Origin: Trifolium pratense
Lineage: Eukaryota; Streptophyta; Magnoliopsida; Fabales; Fabaceae
Reading direction: 5' to 3'
DNA length: 64,000 nt
Assembly (NCBI RefSeq): GCF_020283565.1
Contig: NC_060064.1
Location: forward strand, 23,456,337 to 23,520,336
The notes under the pieces are model-generated. The model was not told where the DNA came from. It was given only the letters and a program-made list of their open reading frames with translations, and ran no database searches. The position numbers were made by a program, and so were the translations under genes. Position 1 is the stretch's first letter. Every line of letters starts with the position of its first letter. This document shows positions 10,763-23,400 of the stretch, one piece after another.

Positions 10763-13636
10763 TAAAATATTTTTATAAATAAAAAATAATAATTGTGATA
10801 AGTATAATCATATGTGGTTAAAAGATAGACATTAATTTAAAATATGATTATATTTAATATTAGTATATAAGTATAAATTAAAAAAAAAAAAAGTTGTTTA
10901 GAAATATGAGTTTTTTCATTAATTTATATCGTAGTTTTGTTTATAATTTAATGTAATAGATCTCTTATAATATTTTAGAATCATATTTTATTTTAATAGT
11001 GTAATCGTATAAGATCTTAGTTTTCTTTATATGAATTGCAACTGTATAGTCACATGTACCACTTTGCTTTTTATTTTTGATGTATTTTTTTTTCAATAAG
11101 ATCTTAGTTTGAATGTTGATTTTCTTTATAAGATCTTAGTTTATTTTTGTTATAAATGTGAATATTTTTTGTTGCCAATATATAAGTTTGGATGATGATT
11201 TCATATATATGAATTTAGGCTTAGTTATTTGGCTCAGGTAAATAAAGTTTATTATTTTAGAAGAATTTCACATGTCATCTTATTATTTGCTTAAAAAAAT
11301 GTTATATTTTTCTTACAAACATCTCACTATTTTATTTTGAGCCGTAACCTAAACATTTTTTTAACACTTTATAGAATATGTACTTATTTTATTTAAATAT
11401 TTGCATTATTATTTAAATCAAATCAATAATTTTGAAATTTTTAGTGAATTTCAGATCACATGCACACACTATATGTAAAGAATGAGATTATCTAAATCAC
11501 CTTATTATTTTGCATGTAATTATGTTTTAATATCTACAGTTTCTACAATTTCTAAAATTTATTTTGACGTATGAGCATCAACAATTTATATAGTTGATGA
11601 TTTTTCATCTTAATCTTGAAAAATTATAACTATTTACTCTACCCCTTCACACAATTTAAGGTCTCTCAGATGTATAAAAAAGACGATTCTTGTTCTGATA
11701 ATAAATTGTTTCTATTGAAGTTTCTTCTCAAACATTCACCTGGTAGAATATTTATATCCCATATTTTATTGGTCAAAAATTTTCATAATGTTTTTAGCTA
11801 GCGGTTTTATTTATATTCTTTTTACTATGCTTAATTCATTTTTTTTATCTTTCATTTTTTTTAATGATTTTTTTTGTCCCCTCATTTTTTTTTGTCTTTT
11901 TCTATTGAATAATTTTTATTAGGGTTTTCAGTATAGTTTAGTAGTGATTATTAGAATGCAATACTCTTTTTTTATAGAGGGGTACTTTTTTTTTTTTTAT
12001 AATATAGAGCAGTACTCTTAAATCATATTCTCAAAATATTATGCACAAAAAATTATTAGATCGAATTGTAGTCTTGCAAGATCATAAAAGCAATATAAAG
12101 GATACAATTTATAAATCCAGTAACCTGGTTACACATGCAAATTATTAGAGTTGATGTCTTGAAAGATTTTGAGAACGTATAAAAAATTGAAATTTATAAA
12201 CAATAAAAGACATATATGTAAACTAATATAATTTTTTAATCATTGAATAACATAACTGATATTCAAGAGATTGACTCATCAACTACCACAAAAACCAATA
12301 CTTGAAATGTAACCATCAACCCATAAGGTATTCAATGCAAAAAGTTATTTTATTCTAATAGAAGGTGAATAATATGTAACCTTTGAATAATGAATAAGAA
12401 TAGTAAATGTCATTATATATACATAATATATTTTTTATGTTGAGCATACATATAATTTATATATACATACTTTAGTGACGTATTTTCATTTTTTTTCTTT
12501 TTTAATTTTGATCCTCTTTTTTTATTTTAGCACCATTAATTTACATTATTTGTTACTTATTAATTTCCAATACTTCCAAGGTATGCATAGATATAATATA
12601 CCATATATAAACGTAATATTATGTTACTTGCATTTTATTTTTTACAATATTTGCATTTGTTTTAAACCCATTATAATCTGCCTAGATATAATTTATGTTA
12701 GTCTCAAGACCAATGATTTGGATGATAAAATGGACACAAAATAAATTTTAGAGTAATGTTTAAATATAGCTAGAGAAAATTTTCTCTAAAGCATGCTACA
12801 TAGGCAAAAATATGGAGGCTTCAAAATAACCAAGAGTAAAATACACAGCTTGTTGAAGACGAACCGTCACATACATGTTATTGGTCATATATCTAGCTCC
12901 AAAAAATGCATGTTGATTTTGACCGCACACATAACTCCATTATAGAAAAACGTAATCCACAATTATTAGAAGACATAATTCATAATGATTATGAATGAAA
13001 AATGTAGAACATAAAGACGGTTGTAGTTAGCACTTTTTTTTTTTACCGGAAAGTTTTAGCACATATACAATGTAATATCCACAATATTATGAAATAAAAT
13101 AATGGAAAAAGATTTGGTTAATCTAAATATATAGTGACTTCAGCTTCAATCCTATAAGAAAAGCCAATGAAAAATTTGAAGAGTATCATCAAATAGTTGT
13201 TTGAATAAAGCGATGATGATCCAAAATCAATTTTTTTTATTATAGATAGATAGATAGATAGAAAGTTGTAGAATTGTAAAAGTTATATTATTTATTTATA
13301 TTCACCTAGAATAAGAAGTTGCATGAAATTTTTTAGAGGTGTCAAATCATCACAATGCTTGCTTAATAGATAGAAGATAGATAAATAGATTTGAAAATTG
13401 AAAATAAATACAATATTCTAACAATTACTTAAAGCTTGCAACCGTGGAACAAAACACTAAATGATCATTTTCAACCTGAAAAAAGATAGAGGTAATTAAA
13501 AAAGTTATTAGATATGATGTCTTATAAGATCATAAGAGCAATCAAACAATTATAATTTACAAACTTAAATGAAAGACAATTATCTCATACCTATGTATAT
13601 CAATTTCTTAAACATTGAGTCGCATGCTTGGGAATG

Positions 13637-13640
<4 letters not shown>

Positions 13641-13720
<80 letters not shown>
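13641..13720. repeat. (TA)n microsatellite, 80 bp
   Basis: Uninterrupted TA dinucleotides inside the hAT element. Confidence 0.97.
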
Positions 13721-13723
<3 letters not shown>

Positions 13724-14858
13724 ACACACACTAATGAATTTATGTAATCTTTAAAATATACTCATAACGCAAAAAAATGAGAGTTTGAAACGATGATACT
13801 TAGCTTGTTGAAGTTCCTTTGAGCAAGAAACACATTTCAGTACAAAGAGGTTGATAGATTAAAGAATGAACACACAAAATGAGTATTACAATTGCATGAT
13901 GTGAGAAAGTGGATAGGTTATTGCACATTTATACAGGATACTACTCAACTACAAATATGTTTAATTTTGTAAACGTTTTTTATATATGAAAAGTTGTGCT
14001 CTTTCAAGTTCTAGAGGATTAACACAATCATAAATTATATGAAAAATTTCCGTTTTGTTTTAGGAGTATTTAATTTTAGTTGGTCCCTTTTAATTTAATT
14101 TTTCATTTTTTCATTTTTTAGTATTGATATATCCTTTTGTAAGCAATTTTATTAGAGGTGCCACATCATCACAATGAAGGCTTTGGAGCAACTCAACCTT
14201 CCTTTTACTAGTAAAAGATTTTATGGATTAAACTGATCAATAAAAACTACATTTGATGACTAAATGAATTACATAAAAACAGTCTTGATGATCAAAATAA
14301 CTAATAATAAAAATATTTATGAATATGTTTACCATTTTGATACATTCAAAGATAATGTAACAACTAATTATACTATGTAAGTGGATTAATGGAGCAGCTT
14401 ATACAATTTCTCTTGGGTGTGCAATATCAAATAGTAGTAGTATACTACTAGAAAAATTTGCTTCTAAAAAATAGTGCAGGCATGAGCCCCCATTGTGACC
14501 AACGTGGCTCCGTCCCTGTCTATGGATGCTCTTGGTTTCTAACGGGCATAAGAAAGTGAATAGAAGATTAGTTGTCATTATCATTATGTATTGAAGTGTT
14601 TGTCCAAACAACTTTAATTTCATAGTAACAAAAATATTTGGAATCTTTTACTTGTCAAAAATTGTAGTAGATGTTTATTTTCTACCTATTTTGGAAAAAT
14701 ATACGTGTTGATTTTGAATTAGACTCTAATAGAGTTGTTAGTCACTTGCATAAATATTTGTGTAGATGTTTGTTTTCTACCTATTTTGGAAACTATATAT
14801 CATGTTAAATTTGATAAACAAATCAATAATATAACTTATGAGTTTAATTTGTATGAAT

Positions 14859-15155
14859 GTGACATATCATGTGTTTTTAAACATCATACATAATGTGTTG
14901 GTATATTATTGAATGCATGTGTAAAATAACATTACACTAACGGTGTATATAAATTAAATTCATAACGAGTTTAATTTGTATGTACTGTCAGTGTAAATTT
15001 TTTTTACACATGCATCCAATGATGTGTTGTCACATCATTTAATAAATGTGACACATCATATGTTTTTAAACACCATACATAATATGTTGGTATATTATTG
15101 GACGCATGTGTAAAATATTATTACACTAACAGTGTATATAAATTAAATTCATAAC
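14859..15155. repeat. Direct repeat pair, about 108 bp each
   Basis: Units 14,859-14,966 and 15,048-15,155 share long stretches, e.g. TTGGTATATTATTG and GTGTATATAAATTAAATTCA, with scattered substitutions. A diverged third copy of the end lies at 57,805-57,885. They are probably duplicated ends of a MITE. Confidence 0.75.
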
Positions 15156-15569
15156 CTATATATGTTCTTGCACATACAACCACATATTTAACTAGTATCT
15201 ATATTTTCATCGTTATTCTAATCTGTGCTAAACTCATTATTATAAAAAGAAAGGGTATTTGTCAAATTGTTTATGTGAGTATAGCTCAGTTTGTAGGAAC
15301 ATTAGATATAATATATAATATGTATGTAAAGATTATCCTTTCGTGAAAACAACATCTATATATGAACTAAAAACGATTTATATATAAATGGATTTCAGTG
15401 TCACCCTTTTTAAACGATTTATTTTGCAAGTATCAATTATTTATTCATATTTTTAATCGTCAACTAAATTTAAATGGACTAATTAGTAAATTTTGTTCTT
15501 TAAAAGAAGGAAATCATGAATTAAAAAAGAAGAAGGAAAACAATAAAACAAGTGTTTTTTCTTTTTTAT

Positions 15570-15735
15570 AATCCTCTGGTTCTTAGGATAAATTGGTCAT
15601 AGTAGTCCAGAGTTCGGCCGCGAGATAAGTAAAGTTTGGCAAAGAAATTGTTCCACTCAGAAATCAAACCCGGGTTCTCCCAAAATCTGTCATTTTTGGT
15701 GAAGCTCGTTAACTACTTGAGCCCAATAACTTGGT
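15570..15735 (-). repeat. tRNA-like dispersed repeat, family B
   Basis: Diverged relative of 1,496-1,690: TCCTCTGGTTCTTAGG, GTTCGGCCGCGAGATAAGTA and a box-B-like stretch (AACCCGGGTTCTCCC on plus). Confidence 0.5.
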
Positions 15736-15797
15736 TAGTGTTTGTTTTATATTGGGCTTTGTTCTTTAAATGCACGTGTCCAATGTCTGAGTTGCAT

Positions 15798-16120
15798 GGG
15801 TGCGTTTGATTCGTAAAACAGCAAGAACTGGACAGAACAGTACATGACAGAACAAGATAATACAGGACAGGACAAAACTGTACCGGAGAGATATAGGGCG
15901 ATAATATTTTTATATTTGAAAATAAAATGGGTATTTTCGTATTTTTTATAGTTGTACTGTGGACAAAAAGTTGTCCTATGGTTCAGTGAGGGACAAAAAA
16001 TCTTGTTTTTGTCCTGTCTCTTGCTGCCTAATTTGTCCAGTTCCATAACCTGTTTCAAATCAAACAGGGTACAACAAAAGTTGTCCAGTCCAGTCCCCTA
16101 TTTTTTAGCAGATCAAGCAC
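15798..16120 (+). mobile_element. TIR MITE (GTGCGTTTGATT family), copy 1
   Basis: About 320 bp beginning GGGTGCGTTTGATTCGTAAA and ending in a decayed inverted repeat. It matches the copy at 53,627-53,946 over its length in inverted orientation (TGTGGACAAAAAGTTGT, AATATAAAAATATTATCGCC-type core). Open frames across it are chance. No reliable target duplication was found, so the superfamily is unassigned (hAT or PIF possible). Confidence 0.8.
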
Positions 16121-16129
16121 ACAAGGGAT

Positions 16130-16680
16130 ATGATCTTGAGACTATTTTTTGGCTACCATTGAGTTTGGAAATGTTGAAAAGTGGTCGTCTGGTTCTCTTG
16201 AAATCTACTATTTTTGTAATTCCAATTTACTGTATTTCATTCTTCAAGGCTCTGACATGTATTATCTCTAAAATTCAGTCTCTATTTAAATCTTTTCTTT
16301 GGGGGGAGTGAGAAGGCTCGTAAAATTCAGTGTTAAATGGGACAAAGTGTTTTTAGAGAAAACTGAAGGTGGTCTTGGGTGAGGCGTATTAAAGAGTTTA
16401 ATATCTCTTTACTTAGGGGTGTGGAGGTTAAATATCGATTCACGTGGAATTTGGTATAACATCTTAAATAAAAGATATAATTTGACTTTAAATGAGGGTG
16501 TGTGTAGTTGTCATTCGCGCTCATAACATGTGTTGTTGACAAGAGATGGAGGGGGTTCTTGAAGGAAAACTGAAAGGTGGTTCATGAATAATGTGTATTA
16601 TGTGGCGGGTGATGGGGAAAATACATTACTTTTAGAGATCCTTGGTTGGAGGGAGGGACACCAAAAAAGTAGAGCTATCA
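16130..16680 (+). pseudogene. LINE reverse transcriptase relic (C-terminal part and zf-RVT-like region)
   Basis: The frame ending at 16,311 reads LSLEMLKSGRLVLLKS and then FKSFLWGE. These are typical of the C-terminal reverse-transcriptase region of plant L1-type elements. After frameshifts the sequence resumes as WFMNNVYYVAGDGENTLLL near 16,570-16,640, resembling the following zf-RVT segment. The piece is truncated on both sides, abuts the MITE upstream and runs into unrelated repeat DNA after 16,680. It cannot encode a working enzyme. Confidence 0.7.
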
Positions 16681-17170
16681 AATTGGGCTAGCCCGAATGG
16701 CCAGCCCGCCAAACCCGAATGTTTCCCGGGCTTGGGCCTTGAAAATTCTAGCCTGAATTGTTTCTGGGCTTTTTAGCCCGGCCCGATAAAGCTCATTTAA
16801 AATATGGGCTAGTCCGAATGGACCGTAGGCTGCCCGCAAGCCCGAATAAATTATAATAAAAAATTTTAAAAATTGAAAAAAAAAAATTTTAAAAATTAAT
16901 TTATTTTTTTAACAAAATTACAAATTGTTTTTTTTAAAATAAATTATAAAATATTTTTTATTATATGTAGTTTATAAAATAAATAAAAAAAGTAAAAAAA
17001 AAAATTATGAACTATTTTTTAAAAACTTTGTAAACTTTGTTTTTAAAAAAATCATAATTATTAAACCTTTTATTAAAAAAAAAAATTAATACATTTTTAT
17101 AAAATCAAATATTATTATTTTATAAAAAAAATTAATTTTAAAACATATTTTCTTTACTTTTAAAATATAT

Positions 17171-17347
17171 AGGGTCTTGTTAACATGTGCATATAGGGCA
17201 CATGATAAAGTATCTTAATATAGAAATTTAACATTTAATGATACAAGACATTTAATGCTTGAAAAGTTAAAATGCACAAATTCTAAGACATAATTTCTAT
17301 TTTTACTACCTTAACATGTGTCATATATGCACATGTTAACATTCTCC
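17171..17347. mobile_element. Small MITE with GTTAACATGTGCATAT inverted ends
   Basis: Left end TCTTGTTAACATGTGCATAT and, read inward from the right, GAATGTTAACATGTGCATAT. The interior is about 140 bp, AT-rich and non-coding. No clear target duplication. Confidence 0.6.
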
Positions 17348-17607
17348 AAATATATATTTTTAAAATATCACATAAGCAATTTTTAGTCAAAAAAGTCAAT
17401 GGGGAGCTAGCAAATGCAAAAGAAGGTAAACTTGGAGGGCTAAAATCGAGCAATTGTGAAATTTAGGAGGTTAAAATAAGCAATTGAAACCTGAGAGGCA
17501 AAAATCACACAATTGTGAAACTTAGGATGCAAAAATTGTATTTAAGCCTAACATAAAATAACCTCAATTAACATAAATATGATGAAATAAAATTGATTTT
17601 AAAACAA

Positions 17608-18518
17608 TTAGGGCCCGTTTGGTGCGCAGGATAGCATAGTGACAGGATAGGATATAAAACAGGATAAGGATAGGATAGAATAACAGCAGGATAACAGTTA
17701 TACTCAGTTATCATATCCTATGTTTGGTGCACACAGGATAACAAACATGATAACTATTATATTTTGTTTTTAATACATATTTGCTCATAATAATATGATA
17801 AGATATATAACATATTTAATTGACAAAATTACTCTTGTAAAACAATTGTTATTTTTTTAAAATTATTTTGTAATACTTTGAATTTTATAAATAAAAATAT
17901 AAATAAGTAATCAAATAACTTTATATAATTTAAAATAAAAATCACGAGAAAATAATCAAGTTTAATTTTTTATATGAATCATGATCAAATAAATAACTCA
18001 ATAATATATACATGTTAGATAAGACAAATAAATATATGATATATCTCATACGTAAATAATAAAACTACTATTACAAAAGAATTATATTTAATTTTTTATA
18101 AAATTTAAATTAATATCCCTATTTGTCAATTTTTTAATAATCATTTTACTTTAAAATATTGTAATTTTAGTAAAATTTTGATTTTTTAGAATATATAAAT
18201 TACAAAATTACCCATGTGAGAAAATCACATATATATTTAAAAATTAATTATTTTATTATTTATATTTTATTAATTTTATTTTATGTATTTTAAAATATAT
18301 TTTATAAAATAAATCAGTAATTATTTTTTTCTTCTTATCCTATCCTGCTGGTAACCCAGCTCAAATTCAGGATAAGAATTATAACTAGAGAGACAGGATA
18401 GGATAAGCTTCAGGATTAACTTATCATATCTTGTTGTATCACCAAACACTGGATTGCGACAGGATATGATACAGTTATCCTATCATGTCTCTTATCCTGT
18501 GCACCAAACGGGCCCTTA
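17608..18518. mobile_element. PIF/Harbinger-type element, 905 bp, with TTA duplication
   Basis: Left end GGGCCCGTTTGGTGC at 17,611 and its inverted copy GCACCAAACGGGCCC ending at 18,515 are flanked by TTA on both sides (17,608-17,610 and 18,516-18,518). Subterminal ACAGGATA/TATCCTGT motifs recur in both orientations. A 3-bp TTA duplication fits PIF/Harbinger. No transposase is present, so it is non-autonomous. Confidence 0.88.
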
Positions 18519-18544
18519 GAAAATATTTACACTACCAACAGTGA

Positions 18545-18668
18545 ATTGATCAAAGTAGTAAGGGTCTTGATCGCTTAAACATGTGGTTAGGAATTCAATT
18601 CCTAGCTCATGCGTATGGAGAAAATTCGGTTGATAGGAGAGAATTCACCTGATGTGTCTCATAGTTAT
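18545..18668 (+). repeat. tRNA-like repeat (SINE-like)
   Basis: AGTAGTAAGGGTCTTGATCG followed by GGTTAGGAATTCAATTCC resembles box A/box B spacing of a tRNA-derived SINE. The tail TTCACCTGATGTGTCTC occurs in related form near 38,425. Confidence 0.45.
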
Positions 18669-20285
18669 CACTGAAACGTTAACAAAAGATTATAATTACT
18701 TTCTCTATTTCTAATTATAAGCAAAAGTCAAGTTTTTATATTTTTTGAAGAGAATATATTTTATAAGAGTGTTACGTGGACGATTTTTCTTCAAAAATTG
18801 TCCATGTTATTCTCCCTTTTGTTTATACGCTTTAATTTTTTTTTTTAAAAATCTAGTTAATAAGTTAATCATTTTCAACAGAAGTAGTATACTCTTTTTT
18901 TTTTTTTTTTTTACTCAAAGGAGGAGTATACATTTTCAAATACATAAATATAGTCAAATGTTTTGACCAGTTTAGTTAATGTTTTAAGAAATAGTCAAAT
19001 AGAATATAGTCAAAATATAGTAATGAATTAACTTCAGTCAAAAAACAAAATATACAAATACTGATCATTCAATTCTTTAATACATCTTTTTTTAGTCTTT
19101 AAAAAAAATGTTACCAAACTTAAATTTTGTGGGACTAATTTGTTGTTACCAAACATTGGACATATAATCTAAATCCATTTTTTACGGTGGTAAAAAAATA
19201 ATTGTCGCGTGAGTTTAACTCAGTTGGCAGAGACATTACATTCGAATGACAAATTCCACCATTCACTTTCAGGGGCTCATTTAAAGCCAGAGTTTTTTTT
19301 TTCTCTATATGGACTAACACACTGAAATTGCACTAGGGGGATCGAACATTAGACCTTGAGAGGAACACACTCCAAGGTCCCAAACCAACACCACTAGTAG
19401 AGTTGGGAAATATGAATAGGTTAGACCGACCTACAGGGACCTACAGCTTAGCCTATATATAGGCTCAAGCTAAGTTAGATCAGCTTATTTCTTTAAATCG
19501 AACAAGCCAAAACTTTTTTACAAACCTATATATATAGGCTTAGGCTTTCATTAGGCATGTCAGACTTATTCTATTTTACTTTTAGGGTTAAATATGTTTT
19601 TAGTTCCTATAAAATTAGAAGGTTTTAAGTATAGTCTTAAAAAAATTATTCACTTTTAGTCCTTATTTTCATTTTACATGGACTAAAAGTATCATTTTTT
19701 TACAAAACATTGTCAAAATAAAGACTACTTTTACAATATTATTCATTGTTTTACCGTAAAAAAAAAAGACTACTTTTACAAACTACAAATTTAACATGAA
19801 CAAAACTTAAAAAACAGCAACTTAATAAAATCATGATATATAAAATACAATATTCGGCAAATAATTCTTTAAATTCATAAAAAATAATTTAATATACCGA
19901 TACATTCGAATTTTTGTACAAACTTTCATTTTTATATATTTATCAATCAATATTATCTTTCAAAAAATCGTAGAAACTTCCATTTTTATACATATAAGTC
20001 AATCAATTATGGTTAAGGATGACCACAGTTCGATTTCTCGCAACTACAATTGAAAGAGAGTTTTTAATGTCAGAACTAATCCCAAATCAAATTAATCTGA
20101 CAGTGAAAGCCAAAAAATCAAATAAATTGTCTTTTTTTAAAAAAATCAATATTATCTCTTCTCATTAAAACCAAAAACAATATTGTATCTTCTCTCTGTA
20201 AAAAAAAATATTGTATCTTCTCATTTTGCCATTCACGGATAAATCGGCTATTATTACCGCTGTGAATCTATAGCAGTAATTGAGA
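18669..20285. other. Gene-free region upstream of the aminotransferase gene
   Basis: No gene. 19,205-19,265 holds a tRNA-like fragment (GTTTAACTCAGTTGGCAGAG), 19,405-19,560 a decayed repeat, and 19,588-19,690 the start of a common legume repeat (GGGTTAAATATGTTTTTAGT). Near 20,030 a CGATTTCTCGCAACT stretch looks like another tRNA-like relic. Confidence 0.4.
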
Positions 20286-20335
20286 ACCAATCATATCACT
20301 CCACATCATCACCCTCACCCATTCCCTATATAAAC
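20286..20335 (+). promoter_or_regulatory. Core promoter of the aminotransferase gene (CCAAT and TATA boxes)
   Basis: AACCAATCA at 20,286-20,294 and CTATATAAAC at 20,326-20,335 are correctly ordered and spaced. Transcription would start near 20,360, giving a leader of about 130 bases. The first ATG downstream is the chosen start at 20,491. Confidence 0.7.
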
Positions 20336-20490
20336 CTTCCCCGTTCTTCTCTCATTCCTTCAAATCCTGCTTGATTCTCTCTGATTTCTTTCTCATTTCT
20401 CCTTCTTCTTTCTTTATCCCTCATCGTGCGGTTTCGGGTCGGGTCCTACATTTTCGGAACCATCACCGGAATCCTCATCGACCGGAAGAA

Positions 20491-23400
20491 ATGACAGGAT
20501 CACTACTTGCAAGATTACTCCGCCGATCATCACCGCAGCAGAGCCGATTCATCTGCCAGCGAAGCATTTCTCAGTCGGCAGCGGAAAGAACAAAGGAAAC
20601 CGTTTCCGTCGAACCACCAGTATTACCGGCGTTCGATTACGTTCCGCCGCCGTATTCTGGTCCTTCCGGCGATGAGATCCTTGCGAAGCGTAAAGAGTAT
20701 CTTAGCCCTTCAATCATGCATTTCTACAAATCTCCGGTGAGGATCCACCACACCGAATAATAACTCTTAATAATTATAATCGTCAATAATTCACTAGTTT
20801 TGATTCTGTTATTATCTTCGTTAAAATGCAACGGTTATTAATTAATTAATTAATTAATTAATTAATTTTTTAACTTATGATATGATTACTGTGATGTAGC
20901 TGAACGTGGTGGAAGGGAAGAGGCAATATCTGTTCGATGAAAATGGGAGGAGGTATCTTGATGGATTTGGAGGGATTGCTACGGTGGGTTGTGGACACTG
21001 CCACCCTGATGTAGTCGAAGCTATTGTCGAACAAACGAAAAAGTTACAGCACTCAACGGTTCTGTATCTGAACCATGCTGTTGCTGATTTTGCAGAAGCT
21101 TTGGCTAGTAAGCTTCCCGGCGATCTTAAGGTGCGTTTCGGTTAACGTTACCGTAATCTCCAGCGTGTTATTATGTTAAATATTAATATTAATATTATTT
21201 TTGTCCATATAAAATTACAAGTTTATAAAATAAAATACTAAAATATTTCTTACAAAAAAAATTAAATATTTATTTTTTATTCATAACAAAAATTATTTTC
21301 ATAAAAACTTTTTAAAATAAAATTAACTCTTATTTTATTTAATATGTCTCTTTTGGTAATTTAATTTATTTAATATATTTTTTTGGAACATTTTATTTAA
21401 TTTAATATATGCATGTATATATGTCTCATTTTTTTTGACGCATATGTCTCACTTTTTTGTTTTTCGAAAATTTTTGGTAGTATAAAATTTAATTTTTACT
21501 TTTTTGGTATTGTATACTAGTACATTGTTTTTCTTTTTCTTTTGACCACTCGATATTTTTTTCCTATTCCTTCAAAAATAGATTCCTATATACCTGATGC
21601 TACCATTTCAGTAAAGAAAAAAAATATTTCTCAATTATATTATATCTATATCTATATTATTATATATAAAGAGAATACATGAGTTTTGGTATAGACTTTT
21701 CATATCTATTCTATATCTATATTACTACTTTCGTCTCTAATTATAAGACCCTGTTTGACCATTGCACATACGCCAATGCATAATTTTGATCATTAATATC
21801 TTTAATTGTCTATTACTAAAAATTATAAAAACATAATATTTTGAAAATACTCATTAAACCAAATTGAACAAGATTTAATATTTACATTTATATATTATTA
21901 AAAAATACGGTCAAAACAAGGTAAATGAATAGTACATATTTGTCAAACAAACTCTTATAATTACTCTTGTTTTTTTAGTAGCAACAAAAATATTTTATTA
22001 ACAAACTCACCATAATATAAACACCTTTAGCAGCAAAAATCTTTAATTAACAAATCGATCCATAACATAAAGCATATTTAATTAACAAACTGACCATAAC
22101 ATAAAGTATATTTTTTTGGGACATAATTTAGACACAGGCGGGCGCGGAACGCGTCTGTCTGACCCGTTAGTATATTATAGTAATAATAATAGTAATTAAT
22201 AAATGATAAACTAATGTATTGGTTATATATACCTAATAACTTTTTTAAAAAAATATACCTAATAATTAGGTTAAAATTTGTCTATATTAGTTTAGGCACC
22301 ATCTTCACATGAGTTTGATGACATGGTCTCACAATTGTGTATGTGAGATTAAAATAGTGTTCATTCTATCATCTAAATTTTACATCGTCGTGGTGTATTC
22401 AAATTAAATTCTTTTCCAGTTTCGGTGTTAATGAACTAGCAATTCAAAGATTCCTTCAATTCATATGATAAAAATAGTAATTTCTCATGTGTCTAAATAT
22501 TGAAATAATTGGTGAATCATATAAGAAAAATATATCACTATGCCTCAAATAAAATATGATAATTTGATGTTTCGTTGTCAAATTGAATCGTTGTCGACTT
22601 GAAAATTAATTTTATAGCTAACTTATATTGTTTTCGGCCGTTGAGATATTTTGAAGCACTTATTGCAATACAACATTCTAATTACATGAGTCAGAAATAA
22701 AAGAAAATTTGTGAACTACGTCAGGTGATAGCTCAACAAAAGAAAAAGATCGATAAAATGTTAGAAATGTGTTATATTAACATAAAATGGTTAGACAAAA
22801 ATACGACATAATACTTTCTTCATTCACATCACGAATATCGAGATGTGGAACAAGTATTAAAAAAAAGTAAAAAGTATAACTTTGTTGTATTTTTGTTAAA
22901 AAATTATATTTAAATAATATTTTCCAAAATGTTAATGGGTTGATCTTAAATAGAATTCTTAAGAAATGTCCCACAAGGATACTATAGTTAGAAATATCCT
23001 ATAGTAATAAATAAATAAATATGAATAAAATAACTATGTTTCAATCATGGATGATTAACTGAGTACGCCAATTACTACTGTAGTATTTTTTAATAAACTA
23101 TTTTAATACTTTAATTGCCAATTTGTCAATATCATGGGATTGGAGCTCTGAGTGATATCGATGCTAACTGGTTTCGTGGCCAAAAGATAATGTCTTGTCC
23201 ATGTCAAATAATTCAATTCACACGAGAAAACAAACAATTTAATTTAAAGTATGTTTTAAGTTTTACGTCCAAAAACACCCAACCAAACATATATATCTTG
23301 TATCACAAATTATTAAATATCCCAATTGATTAATGGGAGTATTCTTTAATTTTTATACACAATTATTGCATGATAAGAATCTTTAAGATTAACCAAACGT

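Larger units (their letters stand above)
10469..14526. mobile_element. hAT transposon, 4.04 kb, with perfect 8-bp target duplication
   Basis: The left end at 10,477 reads CAGTGACGGAGCC and the right end at 14,518, read inward, reads CAGGGACGGAGCC. Both are flanked by TCTATGGA (10,469-10,476 and 14,519-14,526). CAGNG termini with an 8-bp duplication define the hAT superfamily. No transposase frame survives in the 4,042-bp interior, which is very AT-rich and carries a nested Helitron terminus (10,716) and an 80-bp TA array. It is therefore non-autonomous or gutted. The intact target duplication shows both ends belong to one insertion. Confidence 0.9.

Noticed and set aside
15747..16058. A 103-residue minus-strand cysteine-rich protein and its relative at 53,689-53,919
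   Set aside because: Both are chance frames across two copies of the same MITE.
19205..19265. A tRNA gene (GTTTAACTCAGTTGGCAGAG resembles a tRNA D-arm region)
   Set aside because: The cloverleaf cannot be completed; it looks like a SINE head.
20371..20490. N-terminal extension of the aminotransferase frame upstream of 20,491
   Set aside because: The open frame begins with TTG at 20,371, not ATG. The first ATG after the TATA-predicted start is 20,491.
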